Shown here piece after piece: positions 47,366 to 56,055 of a DNA stretch of 64,000 nt. Within the stretch, counting starts at the first letter, position 1. Each line of letters opens with the position of its first letter. This DNA is from Negativicutes bacterium (GTDB lineage: Bacteria; Bacillota_C; Negativicutes; Sporomusales_B; JARLHX01), in the NCBI GenBank assembly GCA_031292015.1, contig JARLHY010000202.1, forward strand, positions 62,001-126,000, given 5' to 3'. The position numbers were made by a program, and so were the translations under genes. The notes under the pieces are model-generated. The model was not told the DNA's origin, did no database searches, and saw nothing but the letters and a program-made list of their open reading frames with translations.

Positions 47366-48310
47366 ATGGAATACAGCCTTCTGGGACGCACCGGACTAAA
47401 TGTATCCCGGCTGTGTTTCGGCGCTTTTACCATCGGTCCGCTGCAGGCGAAGCTGCCCCTGCGCTCCGGTTCCGCCATTATCAGGGCGGCGCTGGCCGCA
47501 GGGGTTAATTTTATTGATACCGCCGAGCTTTACGGCAGCTACCCGTATATTAGGGAAGCCATAAAGGGCTACGACGGCGTCGTCATCGCCTCGAAGTCCT
47601 ACGCCTACACCTATGAGGATATGCGCCGCAGTGTCGAGGACGCTCTGTGCCAGCTCGGCCGGGACTATATCGATATCTTCCTGCTTCATGAGCAGGTCTC
47701 CCGCCATACCCTGCGCGGCCATCACGACGCCCTCGTCTATTTGTTAGACGCCAAGTCCCAAGGCCTGGTCAGAGCGGTGGGGGTCTCCACTCACGCCGTG
47801 GAAGTGGTGCAGGTGGCGGCGGCGATGCCCGAGATCGACGTCATCCATCCCATCCTGAACAGCCGCGGCGTCGGCATCCTGGACGGCAGCGCCGTGGACA
47901 TGCTGGCAGCCGTCCACGCGGCGTCGGTGGCCGGCAAGGGAATCTATACCATGAAGGCCCTCGGTGGCGGTCACCTCATTCCCGAGGCGCCTCAGGCCCT
48001 CAGCTGGGTTCTGGGCCAAAGCGGCATAAGCGCCGTGGCGGTGGGGATGCAGACCAAAGCCGAAGTGGCCCTGAACTGTTCGCTGTTTTCCGGTCAGGCC
48101 GCGGACGAGGCAGCCTGGGTGAAGGCCAGAGGCAAAAAGCGTCGGCTCATTGTCGAAGACCACTGCACAGGCTGCGGTAAGTGCGCCGCCCGCTGCCGTA
48201 TGGGCGCCATCACCGTCGGTGAGGGCAAAGCCGTGCCCGATCCGGCGCGCTGCGTGCTCTGCGGCTACTGCGGGGCCGTCTGCCCCGACTTCTGTCTGAA
48301 GATTATCTGA
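47366..48310 (+). CDS. Aldo/keto reductase with C-terminal 4Fe-4S domain
   Basis: A 314-residue fusion. Residues 1-260 are an AKR TIM barrel (EYSLLGRTGLNVSRLCFGAF, FIDTAELYGSYPYIREAI, DIFLLHEQ). Residues about 268-314 are a bacterial ferredoxin with two clusters: HCTGCGKCAARC and CVLCGYCGAVCP. The usual AKR Lys is at ASKSYAY, and Tyr is present in AELYG. It starts directly after the ireB stop, splitting the usual ireB-ruvX pair. Substrate unknown. Confidence 0.9.
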   Translation: MEYSLLGRTGLNVSRLCFGAFTIGPLQAKLPLRSGSAIIRAALAAGVNFIDTAELYGSYPYIREAIKGYDGVVIASKSYAYTYEDMRRSVEDALCQLGRDYIDIFLLHEQVSRHTLRGHHDALVYLLDAKSQGLVRAVGVSTHAVEVVQVAAAMPEIDVIHPILNSRGVGILDGSAVDMLAAVHAASVAGKGIYTMKALGGGHLIPEAPQALSWVLGQSGISAVAVGMQTKAEVALNCSLFSGQAADEAAWVKARGKKRRLIVEDHCTGCGKCAARCRMGAITVGEGKAVPDPARCVLCGYCGAVCPDFCLKII

Positions 48311-48349
48311 AATCACGCTTTTGACCACTTTGAATAGTAGGGTGAAATT

Positions 48350-48778
48350 ATGCGTATACTAGCACTCGACGTCGGTGACAAAACCATCGGCGTGGCTGTC
48401 AGCGATGAACTGCTTTTTACCGCCCAGGGAATCGGGGTAATCAAACGCACATCGCCGGCCAGGGATTTTCAAGAGCTGGGCCGGATCATCGCCGAATACA
48501 GTCCGAGTCAGGTTGTTGTCGGCCTGCCGAAGAATATGAATGGCACGATCGGCAACAGGGGGGAACTCGTCCAGAGTTTTGCCGCCGAAGTGGCGACGGC
48601 CTTCCCTCAGGTGGAGGTCAAAATGTGGGATGAACGCTTGTCGACAGTGGCAGCGGAAAAATCCCTCATCGCCGCCGATGTCAGTCGCGCCAAGCGTCGC
48701 AAGGTCATCGACAAGATGGCGGCAGTCTTCATTTTGCAGGGTTATCTGGACAGCTTGTCCTGCCGCAATCTTCCTTGA
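48350..48778 (+). CDS. ruvX: Holliday junction resolvase-like protein RuvX/YqgF
   Basis: A 142-residue RNase H-fold protein. It has [51 protein letters not shown] and a late [17 protein letters not shown], giving the acidic catalytic set. It is assigned to pre-16S rRNA 5' processing and/or junction resolution. The promoter of the next gene overlaps its 3' end. Confidence 0.95.
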   Translation: MRILALDVGDKTIGVAVSDELLFTAQGIGVIKRTSPARDFQELGRIIAEYSPSQVVVGLPKNMNGTIGNRGELVQSFAAEVATAFPQVEVKMWDERLSTVAAEKSLIAADVSRAKRRKVIDKMAAVFILQGYLDSLSCRNLP

Positions 48779-48803
48779 CAGGGCAATTTTTCTAGGATAA
48801 AAT
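48775..48803 (+). promoter_or_regulatory. Sigma-A promoter for the DUF1292 gene
   Basis: TTGACA (48775-48780), 17-bp spacer, TAAAAT (48798-48803); the -35 overlaps the ruvX stop codon. Confidence 0.85.
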
Positions 48804-48832
48804 GACAGTAGCTGAGAAAAAGAGGTGAAAAA

Positions 48833-49156
48833 ATGGCTGATAACGAAAAGGACGATCTGGAAGAGTTCGAGGAAGAACCGATTGTCGTCATGACCGACGA
48901 AGAAGGCAACGAATTCTATTATCGTGAAGAAGTGATCATTCCGGCTGGTGATAAACGGTTTGCCATTCTCGTGCCGATCACAATTGGCGAAGAGTGCGAT
49001 TGTGGCTGTGAAGATGAGGAAACCGACGTATACATTGCCCGTATTGACACCGATGAAAACGGTGAGGAAATTTATGTAGACCCGACTGACGAGGAATTCG
49101 AGGAAGTTCGACAGGCTTACGAGGAGTTACTGACCGAAGAAGATGATGAAGCCTAG
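48833..49156 (+). CDS. DUF1292 family protein (YrzB-like)
   Basis: A 107-residue, very acidic protein. It has IVVMTDEEGNEFYYREEVII, FAILVPI and DVYIARIDTDENGEEIYVDP, the DUF1292 pattern. A CDCGC cluster (about residues 64-68) is a family variant that may bind metal. Function unknown. The family regularly sits between ruvX and mltG. Its terminator stem begins before its own stop codon. Confidence 0.9.
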   Translation: MADNEKDDLEEFEEEPIVVMTDEEGNEFYYREEVIIPAGDKRFAILVPITIGEECDCGCEDEETDVYIARIDTDENGEEIYVDPTDEEFEEVRQAYEELLTEEDDEA

Positions 49157-49174
49157 ACAGGCTTCATTTTTTTT
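49146..49174 (+). terminator. Terminator overlapping the DUF1292 stop codon
   Basis: ATGAAGCC (49146-49153) pairs with GGCTTCAT (49160-49167); the loop TAGACA contains the stop codon, and T residues follow. A TATAAT at 49186-49191 may start the next transcript. Confidence 0.88.
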
Positions 49175-49220
49175 GCTTATTTGTGTATAATATAAGACAC
49201 AGCAAGAGAGGTGACAACTT

Positions 49221-50228
49221 ATGCCGCAATTTCATCCGCAATGGAAACAGATACTACCACTCGTTGTCGTTGCCTGTGTGATCATCGGAAGCCTGTTGTA
49301 CGGACTGAGCCAGCCAGTGAGCGTCACCGCCGAAAGTACCGTGTTGGTGGCAGTGAAACCAGGGATGTCGACCCAACAGATAGGGGACCTTCTTTCCGAA
49401 CAGGGGCTGATCAAAAGCGCCCTGATTTTTCGTGTTGTCGCCAAAATGGAAGGATTGGCCAATTCCCTGCAGGCTGGCGAATATGCCTTCAGCAAGGCCA
49501 TGACTGTCAGCGAGATTGTCGCGAGGCTGGCCAGAGGCGAAACGGCATATACCCAGTTTACCATCCCTGAGGGCTATACCATAGAACAGATCGCCAAATT
49601 GCTGGAAAGCAAAAAGCTGGCCTCTGCGGCGAAATTCAAAACCGCTGCCGCAGGTTATGCTCCCTATGGTTATATGATTGCACCGCCAGAAGTTACCTAT
49701 AAGGCCGAAGGTTATGTTTTTCCGGATACCTACCGGGTAGCCGCAGGAATCAGCGAGGAACAACTGCTGAAATTGATGGTCGGGCAGTTCGATGACCGCT
49801 TTACACCGGCTATGCGGCAGCAGGCGGCGGACCTCGGCCTTTCACTTCGCGAGGCAGTTATTCTGGCGTCTTTGGTGGAGCGGGAAGCCCAGGTACCCCA
49901 GGATCGCCCGGTGATCGCCGGAGTTTTTCTGGCCCGGCTGAAACTGGGTATGCCGTTGCAGTCCTGCGCCACCATCCAGTATATTCTCGGCTATCCCAAG
50001 CCGGAACTCACCGTGCAGGACACTGAAATCCCATCCCCCTACAATACCTATCTGAATCCGGGTTTGCCGCCAGGCCCCATAGCCAACCCCGGAATGGAGG
50101 CCATCAAGGCTGTGCTGAATCCGGCCCGCACCGACTATCTGTACTTTGTCGCTGACAAGAACGGGGCCCACCGCTTCAGCCGGACCTATGAAGAACATCT
50201 GGCCTCCATCGATCAGATCAGTCAATAA
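49221..50228 (+). CDS. mltG: Endolytic murein transglycosylase MltG
   Basis: A 335-residue YceG-family enzyme. An N-terminal anchor (ILPLVVVACVIIGSLLYGL) is followed by a LysM-like subdomain (VAVKPGMSTQQIGDLLSEQG). The catalytic domain has LASLVEREAQVPQDRPVIAG with the active Glu, and the C-terminal SPYNTYLNPGLPPGPIANPG. It cleaves nascent glycan strands at the membrane. It ends 1 bp before the remnant of trmR. Confidence 0.95.
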   Translation: MPQFHPQWKQILPLVVVACVIIGSLLYGLSQPVSVTAESTVLVAVKPGMSTQQIGDLLSEQGLIKSALIFRVVAKMEGLANSLQAGEYAFSKAMTVSEIVARLARGETAYTQFTIPEGYTIEQIAKLLESKKLASAAKFKTAAAGYAPYGYMIAPPEVTYKAEGYVFPDTYRVAAGISEEQLLKLMVGQFDDRFTPAMRQQAADLGLSLREAVILASLVEREAQVPQDRPVIAGVFLARLKLGMPLQSCATIQYILGYPKPELTVQDTEIPSPYNTYLNPGLPPGPIANPGMEAIKAVLNPARTDYLYFVADKNGAHRFSRTYEEHLASIDQISQ

Positions 50229-50229
50229 A

Positions 50230-50563
50230 ATGGACGACCTGCTTGGAACCGTTACAGACTACGCTGCCAGGCCCCATCGACCTTGTCTTTAGCGACGCCG
50301 CCAAAGGCCACTATCTCACCTACCTTGACCTGGTTCTGGGCAAGCTTTGCCCAGGGGCGATCGTTATTGCCGACAACATTCTTTTCCGCGGCTGGGTCTG
50401 CGGCTGCGCTCCACCCAGGCGCTTCAGGACCATTGTGGACCGTCTGCGCCAGTATCTGAACTTCGTCATCACCGATCCCCGTTTTGTCACCGCCGTATAC
50501 CCGGTGGGCGACGGGATCGCCGTATCCCGTTACCAGGAGGAATCGCTGCTTGAAAAAAATTGA
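50230..50563 (+). pseudogene. trmR: tRNA 5-hydroxyuridine O-methyltransferase (TrmR/YrrM), internal deletion
   Basis: The ATG at 50230 opens MDDLLGTVTDYAAR, a plausible YrrM-type N-terminus, but this frame stops after 20 codons. Another frame then reads PGPIDLVFSDAAKGHYLTYL, IVIADNILFRGWV and FVTAVYPVGDGIAVSR, the C-terminal half of the class I O-methyltransferase family. The SAM-binding half (EIGTAxGYS region, about 100 codons) is missing between them, and the join near 50268-50275 is out of frame. Flanks mltG and U32 peptidase are the expected yrrL and yrrN neighbours, so this is the decayed trmR. A TTG at 50243 could make a truncated product. Confidence 0.8.
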
Positions 50564-51773
50564 ACTTCTGGCTCCGGCCGGAAACCTGGAAAAACTGACC
50601 ATCGCCCTGGCTTACGGTGCCGACGCCGTATACTTCGGCGGCAAGGCTTTCGGCCTCCGGGCCTTCAGTGAAAACTTCGACGAAATCGAATTGAAGCAGG
50701 GGATCGCTACAACTCATGCCGCCGCGAAGAAAGCCTATATTACCGTAAACATCTTCCCCCATAACGAAGACCTGGCGGCGCTGCCTGATTATCTGCGCTT
50801 CCTGCGCGACAGCGGCGCTGATGCCGTCATTATTTCCGATCTCGGCGTCTGGCGTATCGCCCGCGAGGTTGTTCCCGACCTGCCGCTGCACATCAGCACT
50901 CAGGCCAACAACACCAATTGGGCGTCAGTGCTGGCCTGGCAGGACATGGGGGCCGGGCGGGTGGTGATGGCCCGGGAGGTGTCCCTGGCCGACATCGCCG
51001 CCATTCGCGAAAAGACCCGTCTGGAGCTGGAAGCTTTCATCCATGGCGCCATGTGTGTATCCTATTCCGGCCGCTGCCTGATGAGCAACTACCTCACCGG
51101 TCGCGATGCCAACCGCGGCGAATGTGCCCAGCCCTGCCGCTGGAAATACTATCTTATGGAAGAAACCCGTCCCGGACAGTACTATCCTGTACTCGAAGAC
51201 GAGCGCGGCAGCTATTTTTTCAACTCCAAGGACCTGTGTCTGCTGCCTTTCCTGCCTCGGCTGGCCCGGGCAGGCCTGGACAGCTTCAAGATCGAAGGCC
51301 GGATGAAGAGCGTCCACTATGTGGCCACCGTGGTCAAAGTCTACCGCGAGGCCCTGGACGCTTTCGCCGCCGACCCGGATAACTACACCGTCAGCCGAAT
51401 GTGGTGGGAGGAGCTGGCCAAGATTTCCCACCGCCCCTACACCAGCGGTTTCTACTTCGGGCAAACCAGCGAGGACGATCAGATATACGGATCGGCCACC
51501 TACAACCAGAGTCACGATTTCGTCGGCCTGGTCCACAGCTATGACCCGGCCACGGGAATGGCGCTGGTGGAGCAGCGCAACAACATGAAGCTGGGGGAGG
51601 AAATCGAGGTCCTGCAGCCGGGGGAGCCGAACTTTTGCCAAAAAATCACCCGGATGATCGACCGTGATGGCAGTGAACTCACCGTCGCCCCCCATGCCCA
51701 GCAGCTTGTGTCGATGCCGCTGGAAAGACCGGTAGCACGGTTCGCCATGCTGAGAAGGAAGGTGACTGGCTGA
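50550..51773 (+). CDS. Peptidase U32 family protein (TrhP-like)
   Basis: About 407 residues. It has KIELLAPAGNLEKLTIALAY, GADAVYFGGKAFGLRAF, LPLHISTQANNTNWA, and the U32 signature EAFIHGAMCVSYSGRCLMSN followed by RGECAQPCRWKY, whose cysteines probably bind Fe-S. RFKIEGRMKS-like FKIEGRMKSVHYV is also present. TrhP makes 5-hydroxyuridine at tRNA position 34 from prephenate, the substrate for TrmR, whose gene upstream is broken. TTG 50550 follows AGGAGG by 9 bases. Confidence 0.9.
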   Translation: MKKIELLAPAGNLEKLTIALAYGADAVYFGGKAFGLRAFSENFDEIELKQGIATTHAAAKKAYITVNIFPHNEDLAALPDYLRFLRDSGADAVIISDLGVWRIAREVVPDLPLHISTQANNTNWASVLAWQDMGAGRVVMAREVSLADIAAIREKTRLELEAFIHGAMCVSYSGRCLMSNYLTGRDANRGECAQPCRWKYYLMEETRPGQYYPVLEDERGSYFFNSKDLCLLPFLPRLARAGLDSFKIEGRMKSVHYVATVVKVYREALDAFAADPDNYTVSRMWWEELAKISHRPYTSGFYFGQTSEDDQIYGSATYNQSHDFVGLVHSYDPATGMALVEQRNNMKLGEEIEVLQPGEPNFCQKITRMIDRDGSELTVAPHAQQLVSMPLERPVARFAMLRRKVTG

Positions 51774-51994
51774 TGAAGGATAACGGTGCGGTCTATTTCC
51801 GGGCCAATACCCGGGACGTAAACTACATCAACCGGATTTTTGAAGGCTATGAGCATGTCGGGGTCGTCAGCACAGTTGATAAGGGACGGGGCATCCTCGT
51901 CGTCCGCGCCACCCCGGACACGGCCCGCGACGCCCGGGATATTCTGGCCAGTCTGCCGATTCCGGTGGAATTCATCGAGGAGTCTATTCTTTGA
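51773..51994 (+). CDS. DUF4911 family protein
   Basis: A 73-residue protein. It contains VYFRANTRDVNYINRIFEGY and GILVVRATPDTARDARDILA, ending PIPVEFIEESIL, the DUF4911 pattern. It overlaps the U32 stop (TGATG), so it is translationally coupled, and may be an accessory to the tRNA hydroxylation enzyme. Function unproven. Confidence 0.85.
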   Translation: MKDNGAVYFRANTRDVNYINRIFEGYEHVGVVSTVDKGRGILVVRATPDTARDARDILASLPIPVEFIEESIL

Positions 51995-52008
51995 TACCGG
52001 CATAACGC

Positions 52009-52049
52009 AAAAAATACCGTCTGTGGCAATAGCCACAGACGGTATTTTT
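52009..52049. terminator. Bidirectional terminator between convergent genes
   Basis: An 18-bp perfect stem AAAAATACCGTCTGTGGC / GCCACAGACGGTATTTTT with an AATA loop; T runs occur on both strands. Genes converge on it. Confidence 0.92.
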
Positions 52050-52063
52050 GCTTGCAGAAAAAA

Positions 52064-52591
52064 TTACTGGCGGGCCTTGATATCTTTGTGATAGGCGTCT
52101 TTCGGCTGATCCGCAGGCGGCATTTTTGCTGCCGCCGGAGGGCTGACCACCGGTTTGGCCCCAGGAGCGCTTTCCTGGTCCAGTTGCGCCTTCAGCGCGT
52201 TATCCTCGGCGTCCAGCTTCGCGTTTTTCAGGATCGAGCTTACCGTGGGAGAGACGTCGGAAAGTTTGACAGACAATTTCTGGGCGACATTGTTCCAGGT
52301 CACGCTGTTGTCCTTGCGCAGGGCCAGGACATCGGCGGGCGATTTGCCGCTGGCGTCGGACAAGGCGAAGATCAATGTGATTTCCCCGTAGGACAAGTCA
52401 TTGTGCAGGGAAGAGACCTGATCAACCGTGACCATCGATTCGAAGGTCTTGGAAATTTGCCAGGCCAGCCTGCCGTCCTGGATTTTGATGCCGTCCAGCG
52501 GCGAGCCACCGATCTGAAAAGCGTAGGCCGGAGTCAAACCGACAAAAAGGAAAACTGCGAGAACTGTCAGAACCCAAGAGAGCTTTCTCAT
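52064..52591 (-). CDS. Secreted hypothetical protein
   Basis: A 175-residue protein with a clear signal peptide (KLSWVLTVLAVFLFVGLTPAYA). A mixed domain containing SYGEITLIFALSDASGKSPA follows, with WNNVAQKLSVKLSDV, then a proline/lysine-rich tail. No family is recognised. The start is the ATG at 52591, with GGAGGTG 5-6 bases before it. It is divergent from the PBP gene and ends at the shared terminator. Confidence 0.75.
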   Translation of the reverse strand: MRKLSWVLTVLAVFLFVGLTPAYAFQIGGSPLDGIKIQDGRLAWQISKTFESMVTVDQVSSLHNDLSYGEITLIFALSDASGKSPADVLALRKDNSVTWNNVAQKLSVKLSDVSPTVSSILKNAKLDAEDNALKAQLDQESAPGAKPVVSPPAAAKMPPADQPKDAYHKDIKARQ

Positions 52592-52679
52592 AAATACACC
52601 TCCACTAGGTAATTTTAACACCGAAGGCGAGAATCCTGCCAAGTCTGACGCTGTGACGAAGATTTTGTGCAGAAACCTC

Positions 52680-52707
52680 TTGCCAGTCGGCTCAGACTGG
52701 TTAAAAT
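52680..52707 (+). promoter_or_regulatory. Probable promoter for the PBP gene
   Basis: TTGCCA (52680-52685), 16-bp spacer, TAAAAT (52702-52707), 48 bp before the ATG. Confidence 0.45.
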
Positions 52708-52755
52708 AGTCAGAATCGGCGTAAACTAAACAAAAACTGATCGCGTGGTGACGAT

Positions 52756-54423
52756 ATGGTTTTCCAGGCAGGCCGGGTCGTGAAACTTTACATGGTTTTA
52801 GTCATTATCGGCGTACTGCTCTTGTCGCGGTTAGCCTACCTCCAGCTTTTTGAAGGCTCCAGGCTGGCAGCCAGGGGGCTGGATGGGCGGATTCAGGAAG
52901 TGGCGGTGGAAGTCGTCCGCGGTGAAATCCTCGACCGTAATGGAAAATCTCTCACCAACACAGCCCAGTACTTCAGCATCTCGGTTTTTCCGTCCCAGGT
53001 GACGAACGCGGCAGATACCGCCACAGTCCTGGCCGAGCTGAGCGGAGGAGACGCCGAGAAAATCGCTGCACGGATCAGGGCCGACGACCGGCCCTTCAAA
53101 CTGAAAACCGGGATAGACGCCCAGACTGCCCAGAAGGTCAACAACCGGAGAATTCCCGGGGTAATAGCCGTCAGTGAGCGGGCCCGCTACGGCGCAAGCC
53201 CGCTGGGGGCTCACGTGGTCGGTTACATCAACAGCGCCGACAACCGGGGCGTCAGCGGCATCGAAGGTTTGTACGACAACATCCTCCGTGGTGCGCAGCC
53301 GACCTATCTCGCCGCCATGGTGGATGCTACCCAGCAGATCATTCCCGGTCTCGGCTACAAGCGGATCAGGCCGGTGGACGGGCGGGGACCGAATAACGTT
53401 GTTCTTACCCTGGACAGCAGGTTGCAGACAATTACAGAAAACGTAATGGATCAATACATCAAAAAAGGAGCGGTGGTCATCCTCCGTCCGTCAACCGGGG
53501 AAATACTGGCAATGGCCTCGCGTCCCAATTTCGACGCCGACAACCTTAGCGACTATCTTGCCAAAGACGCCTCTCCGCTGCTCAACCGGGCGGTACTCGC
53601 CTATCAGCCCGGGTCGGTGTTCAAATTGGTGGTTGCGGCAGCAGCTCTTGAAGAAAAACAGGTCAGGCCAAGCGACGTCTTCTTCGACCCCGGCTATGTC
53701 GATGTAAACAATCTTCGCTTTAAAGGCTGGGACTACGACAATGGCGGCCGGGGCCGGATCACTTTCGCTGATGCGATGGCTTATTCCAGCAACCCGGTAT
53801 TCATCCAGGTGGGGCTCAAACTGGGCGCGCACAAACTGATCAGCTACGCCCGGAACCTCGGCTTCGGCCAAAAAACCAGGCTGGATTTCGACGGGGAAGC
53901 CGACGGCAACCTCCCGGCGCCGGAGACCGTTTATCCCGGCGATCTGGCAAACCTGTCCATCGGCCAGGGGTCGCTGGAAGCGAGCCCGCTCCAGATCGCC
54001 TGCATGGTGGCGACTATTGTCAACGATGGCATCAAAGTCGATCCTTACATCGTCGCAAAGCTGACGACGCCGGAAGGAACTGTGGTGAAAAATTTTCCGG
54101 CGTCCCGCGGCAGCCGGGTCCTTTCGCGTCAGACCGCCCTGGAAATGCGTCAGATGCTCGCTAATGTCACCAAAAGCGGCACCGGCCAGGCGGCCTATGT
54201 GGAAGGGTGGGGATCAGCCGGCAAGACCGGGACCGCCGAGACCGGGCGGGAGAGCATTCAGGGCAGGGGGGTAAATCATGCCTGGTTTGCCGGATATGCC
54301 CCTCTTGATAATCCGAGGCTAGTCATGGTAGTATTTGTAGAAGATGGAATGTCCGGCGGCGACGTCGCCGCACCCATTTTTCGGGAGATTGTCGCCCGGG
54401 TCTTGTCCGGCGGTGATTTTTGA
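52756..54423 (+). CDS. Class B penicillin-binding protein (transpeptidase)
   Basis: A 555-residue peptidoglycan transpeptidase. An N-terminal span (VVKLYMVLVIIGVLLLSRLAYLQ) is followed by the dimerisation domain (RGEILDRNGKSLTNT). The penicillin-binding domain has SxxK in YQPGSVFKLV, SxN in AYSSNPVF and KTG in SAGKTGTAE. It resembles the SpoVD/FtsI group in length but has no PASTA domain. Its position outside the dcw cluster, and the sporulation genes downstream, make a sporulation-linked role possible. Confidence 0.92.
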   Translation: MVFQAGRVVKLYMVLVIIGVLLLSRLAYLQLFEGSRLAARGLDGRIQEVAVEVVRGEILDRNGKSLTNTAQYFSISVFPSQVTNAADTATVLAELSGGDAEKIAARIRADDRPFKLKTGIDAQTAQKVNNRRIPGVIAVSERARYGASPLGAHVVGYINSADNRGVSGIEGLYDNILRGAQPTYLAAMVDATQQIIPGLGYKRIRPVDGRGPNNVVLTLDSRLQTITENVMDQYIKKGAVVILRPSTGEILAMASRPNFDADNLSDYLAKDASPLLNRAVLAYQPGSVFKLVVAAAALEEKQVRPSDVFFDPGYVDVNNLRFKGWDYDNGGRGRITFADAMAYSSNPVFIQVGLKLGAHKLISYARNLGFGQKTRLDFDGEADGNLPAPETVYPGDLANLSIGQGSLEASPLQIACMVATIVNDGIKVDPYIVAKLTTPEGTVVKNFPASRGSRVLSRQTALEMRQMLANVTKSGTGQAAYVEGWGSAGKTGTAETGRESIQGRGVNHAWFAGYAPLDNPRLVMVVFVEDGMSGGDVAAPIFREIVARVLSGGDF

Positions 54424-54490
54424 CAACTGTCCCGGACGGGAGGAAATCTTAATTGCAGCGAATCGCTGATGTGTTGATGGAGGAATGAGA

Positions 54491-55834
54491 GTGCAATATC
54501 TGGAACTGGCAACCCAGGCAGTAAAAGAAGCGGAAAAAGCGGGCGCCTATAACGCCGAGGCTTATGTGCTTGACGCCCGGTCGCTGACCGTCGAAGTGGC
54601 GGATCAGGCGCTGGAGACCCTCAAATTTGCCAATGACACCGGTATCGGTGTCCGGGTCATTTCGCCGGAAGGACGGGTCGGCTTTGCCTTCTCCACCGAT
54701 ATTGCCCCAGCGTCTCTTGCGGCTCTTGCCCGCCAGGCGGTGGCCAACGGGAAGAGCACGGCAGCCGACCGGCACAATGTTTTGCCGCCCACGGCCGGTG
54801 GGGTGCTACCTGCCCTGAAAATGCTTGATCCCAAAATCGCCGCAATGAGCGTCGAGGACAAGATAGAAATGGCCAAACGGGTGGAAGCTTCCGCCCGCCA
54901 GACCGACCCCAGGGTGCGCCGCACCGAACGCTGCGTCTACGAGGATGCCGAATACGGCGTGGCCCTGGCCAATTCCCGCCAACTGGCGGTGCAGTACCGG
55001 TCAGGCTACTGCGGGTTGTACGGAGTGGTGCTGGCCGAGGCGGACGGCGACGTCCAGCCCGGGATGGGGATCATGTACCGGCGTGACTTCGACTTGTTAA
55101 ACCCGGAAAGCGTTGGCCGGGAAGCAGCCCTGGAAGCATCCAGGCTGGTGGGGGCCAAGAGCATCGGCACCACCCAGGCGGCACTGGTACTCAGTCCGCA
55201 TGTTGCCACAAACTTTTTCGCTGTTCTGATCCCAGCCCTCAGTGCCGACGCGGTTCAGAAAGGCCGGTCCCTGTTCAGGAACAAAGTTGGCAAAACAGTG
55301 GCCTCCACACTGATTTCGCTGGTGGATGACGGACGGTTGGACGGAGGAATCGCCACCGCGCCGGTGGACGGCGAGGGCGTTCCGAGCCGGCGTACCGAAC
55401 TGATCGCGGACGGAGTGCTGCAGGGCTATCTTTACAACACTTATACCGCCGGACGCGACGGCGTCACCAGCACCGGCAATGGGGTCAGGCACTCCTTTAA
55501 GAGCGGTCCTGAAGTGGGGCCGACCAACATTTTCCTTCAGCCCGGGGGGCAAAAACCGGCTGACATCATCAGCCAAGTCCGCGACGGCTTCTACGTTACC
55601 AGTGTCATGGGCATGCACACCGCCAATCCTATTTCCGGCGATTTTTCGGTCGGCGCCGCCGGCGTATGGATCAAAGACGGCGCGTTCGCCCAGGCGGTAA
55701 GGGGTGTGGCCATCGCCGGCAATATCCTTGACCTCATGGCCGGAGTCGACGCCGTGGGCGATGATCTTCGTTTCTTTGGCTCCCAGGGGGCACCCACCGT
55801 CCGCATCGACAAGATCACCGTCAGCGGCGGCTGA
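54491..55834 (+). CDS. TldD/PmbA family metalloprotease-like protein
   Basis: A 447-residue protein. It has TGIGVRVISPEGRVGFAFST, VLSPHVATNFFAVL, SLVDDGRLDGGIATAPVDGE, GVPSRRTELIADGVLQGYLYN and GNGVRHSFKSGPEVGPTN, which are PmbA (TldE) features. PmbA lacks the HExxH of TldD and works with it in peptide maturation or degradation; no tldD is in the window. GTG 54491 has GGAGG 7 bases upstream; ATG 54485 is too close to it. Confidence 0.9.
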   Translation: MQYLELATQAVKEAEKAGAYNAEAYVLDARSLTVEVADQALETLKFANDTGIGVRVISPEGRVGFAFSTDIAPASLAALARQAVANGKSTAADRHNVLPPTAGGVLPALKMLDPKIAAMSVEDKIEMAKRVEASARQTDPRVRRTERCVYEDAEYGVALANSRQLAVQYRSGYCGLYGVVLAEADGDVQPGMGIMYRRDFDLLNPESVGREAALEASRLVGAKSIGTTQAALVLSPHVATNFFAVLIPALSADAVQKGRSLFRNKVGKTVASTLISLVDDGRLDGGIATAPVDGEGVPSRRTELIADGVLQGYLYNTYTAGRDGVTSTGNGVRHSFKSGPEVGPTNIFLQPGGQKPADIISQVRDGFYVTSVMGMHTANPISGDFSVGAAGVWIKDGAFAQAVRGVAIAGNILDLMAGVDAVGDDLRFFGSQGAPTVRIDKITVSGG

Positions 55835-56055
55835 TACTCCCTGAATCGGCACGAACCGACAGCTAGGCAAGCGGGGATAATTATGGTAAAATATAAAAGC
55901 TAATGGCATAATACTTGGTTATAGTGCCTAATGACCATGCCCGGAAGGGCTTTTGCCCAGGTCCGGATAAACTGCAACAGGAGGAATTCCGCTGCCATCT
56001 GGCAACATCGCCGGACCAAAGTAATAACAGGCCGGGTGATGCGGAAGATCATATA

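Noticed and set aside
50243..50563. A 106-codon frame as a separate intact small gene
   Set aside because: It lacks the SAM-binding half, has no SD, and the true family start lies 13 bp upstream in another frame, so it is treated as part of a decayed trmR.
52052..52612. 186-codon + strand frame opposite the secreted protein
   Set aside because: No SD or family similarity. The - strand frame has a signal peptide and a good SD.
55835..56055. N-terminal extension of the M24 peptidase from 55915
   Set aside because: The added residues are not family-like and the ATG at 56056 matches the usual N-terminus. The gap has an SD-like AGGAGGAA with no start codon at proper spacing.
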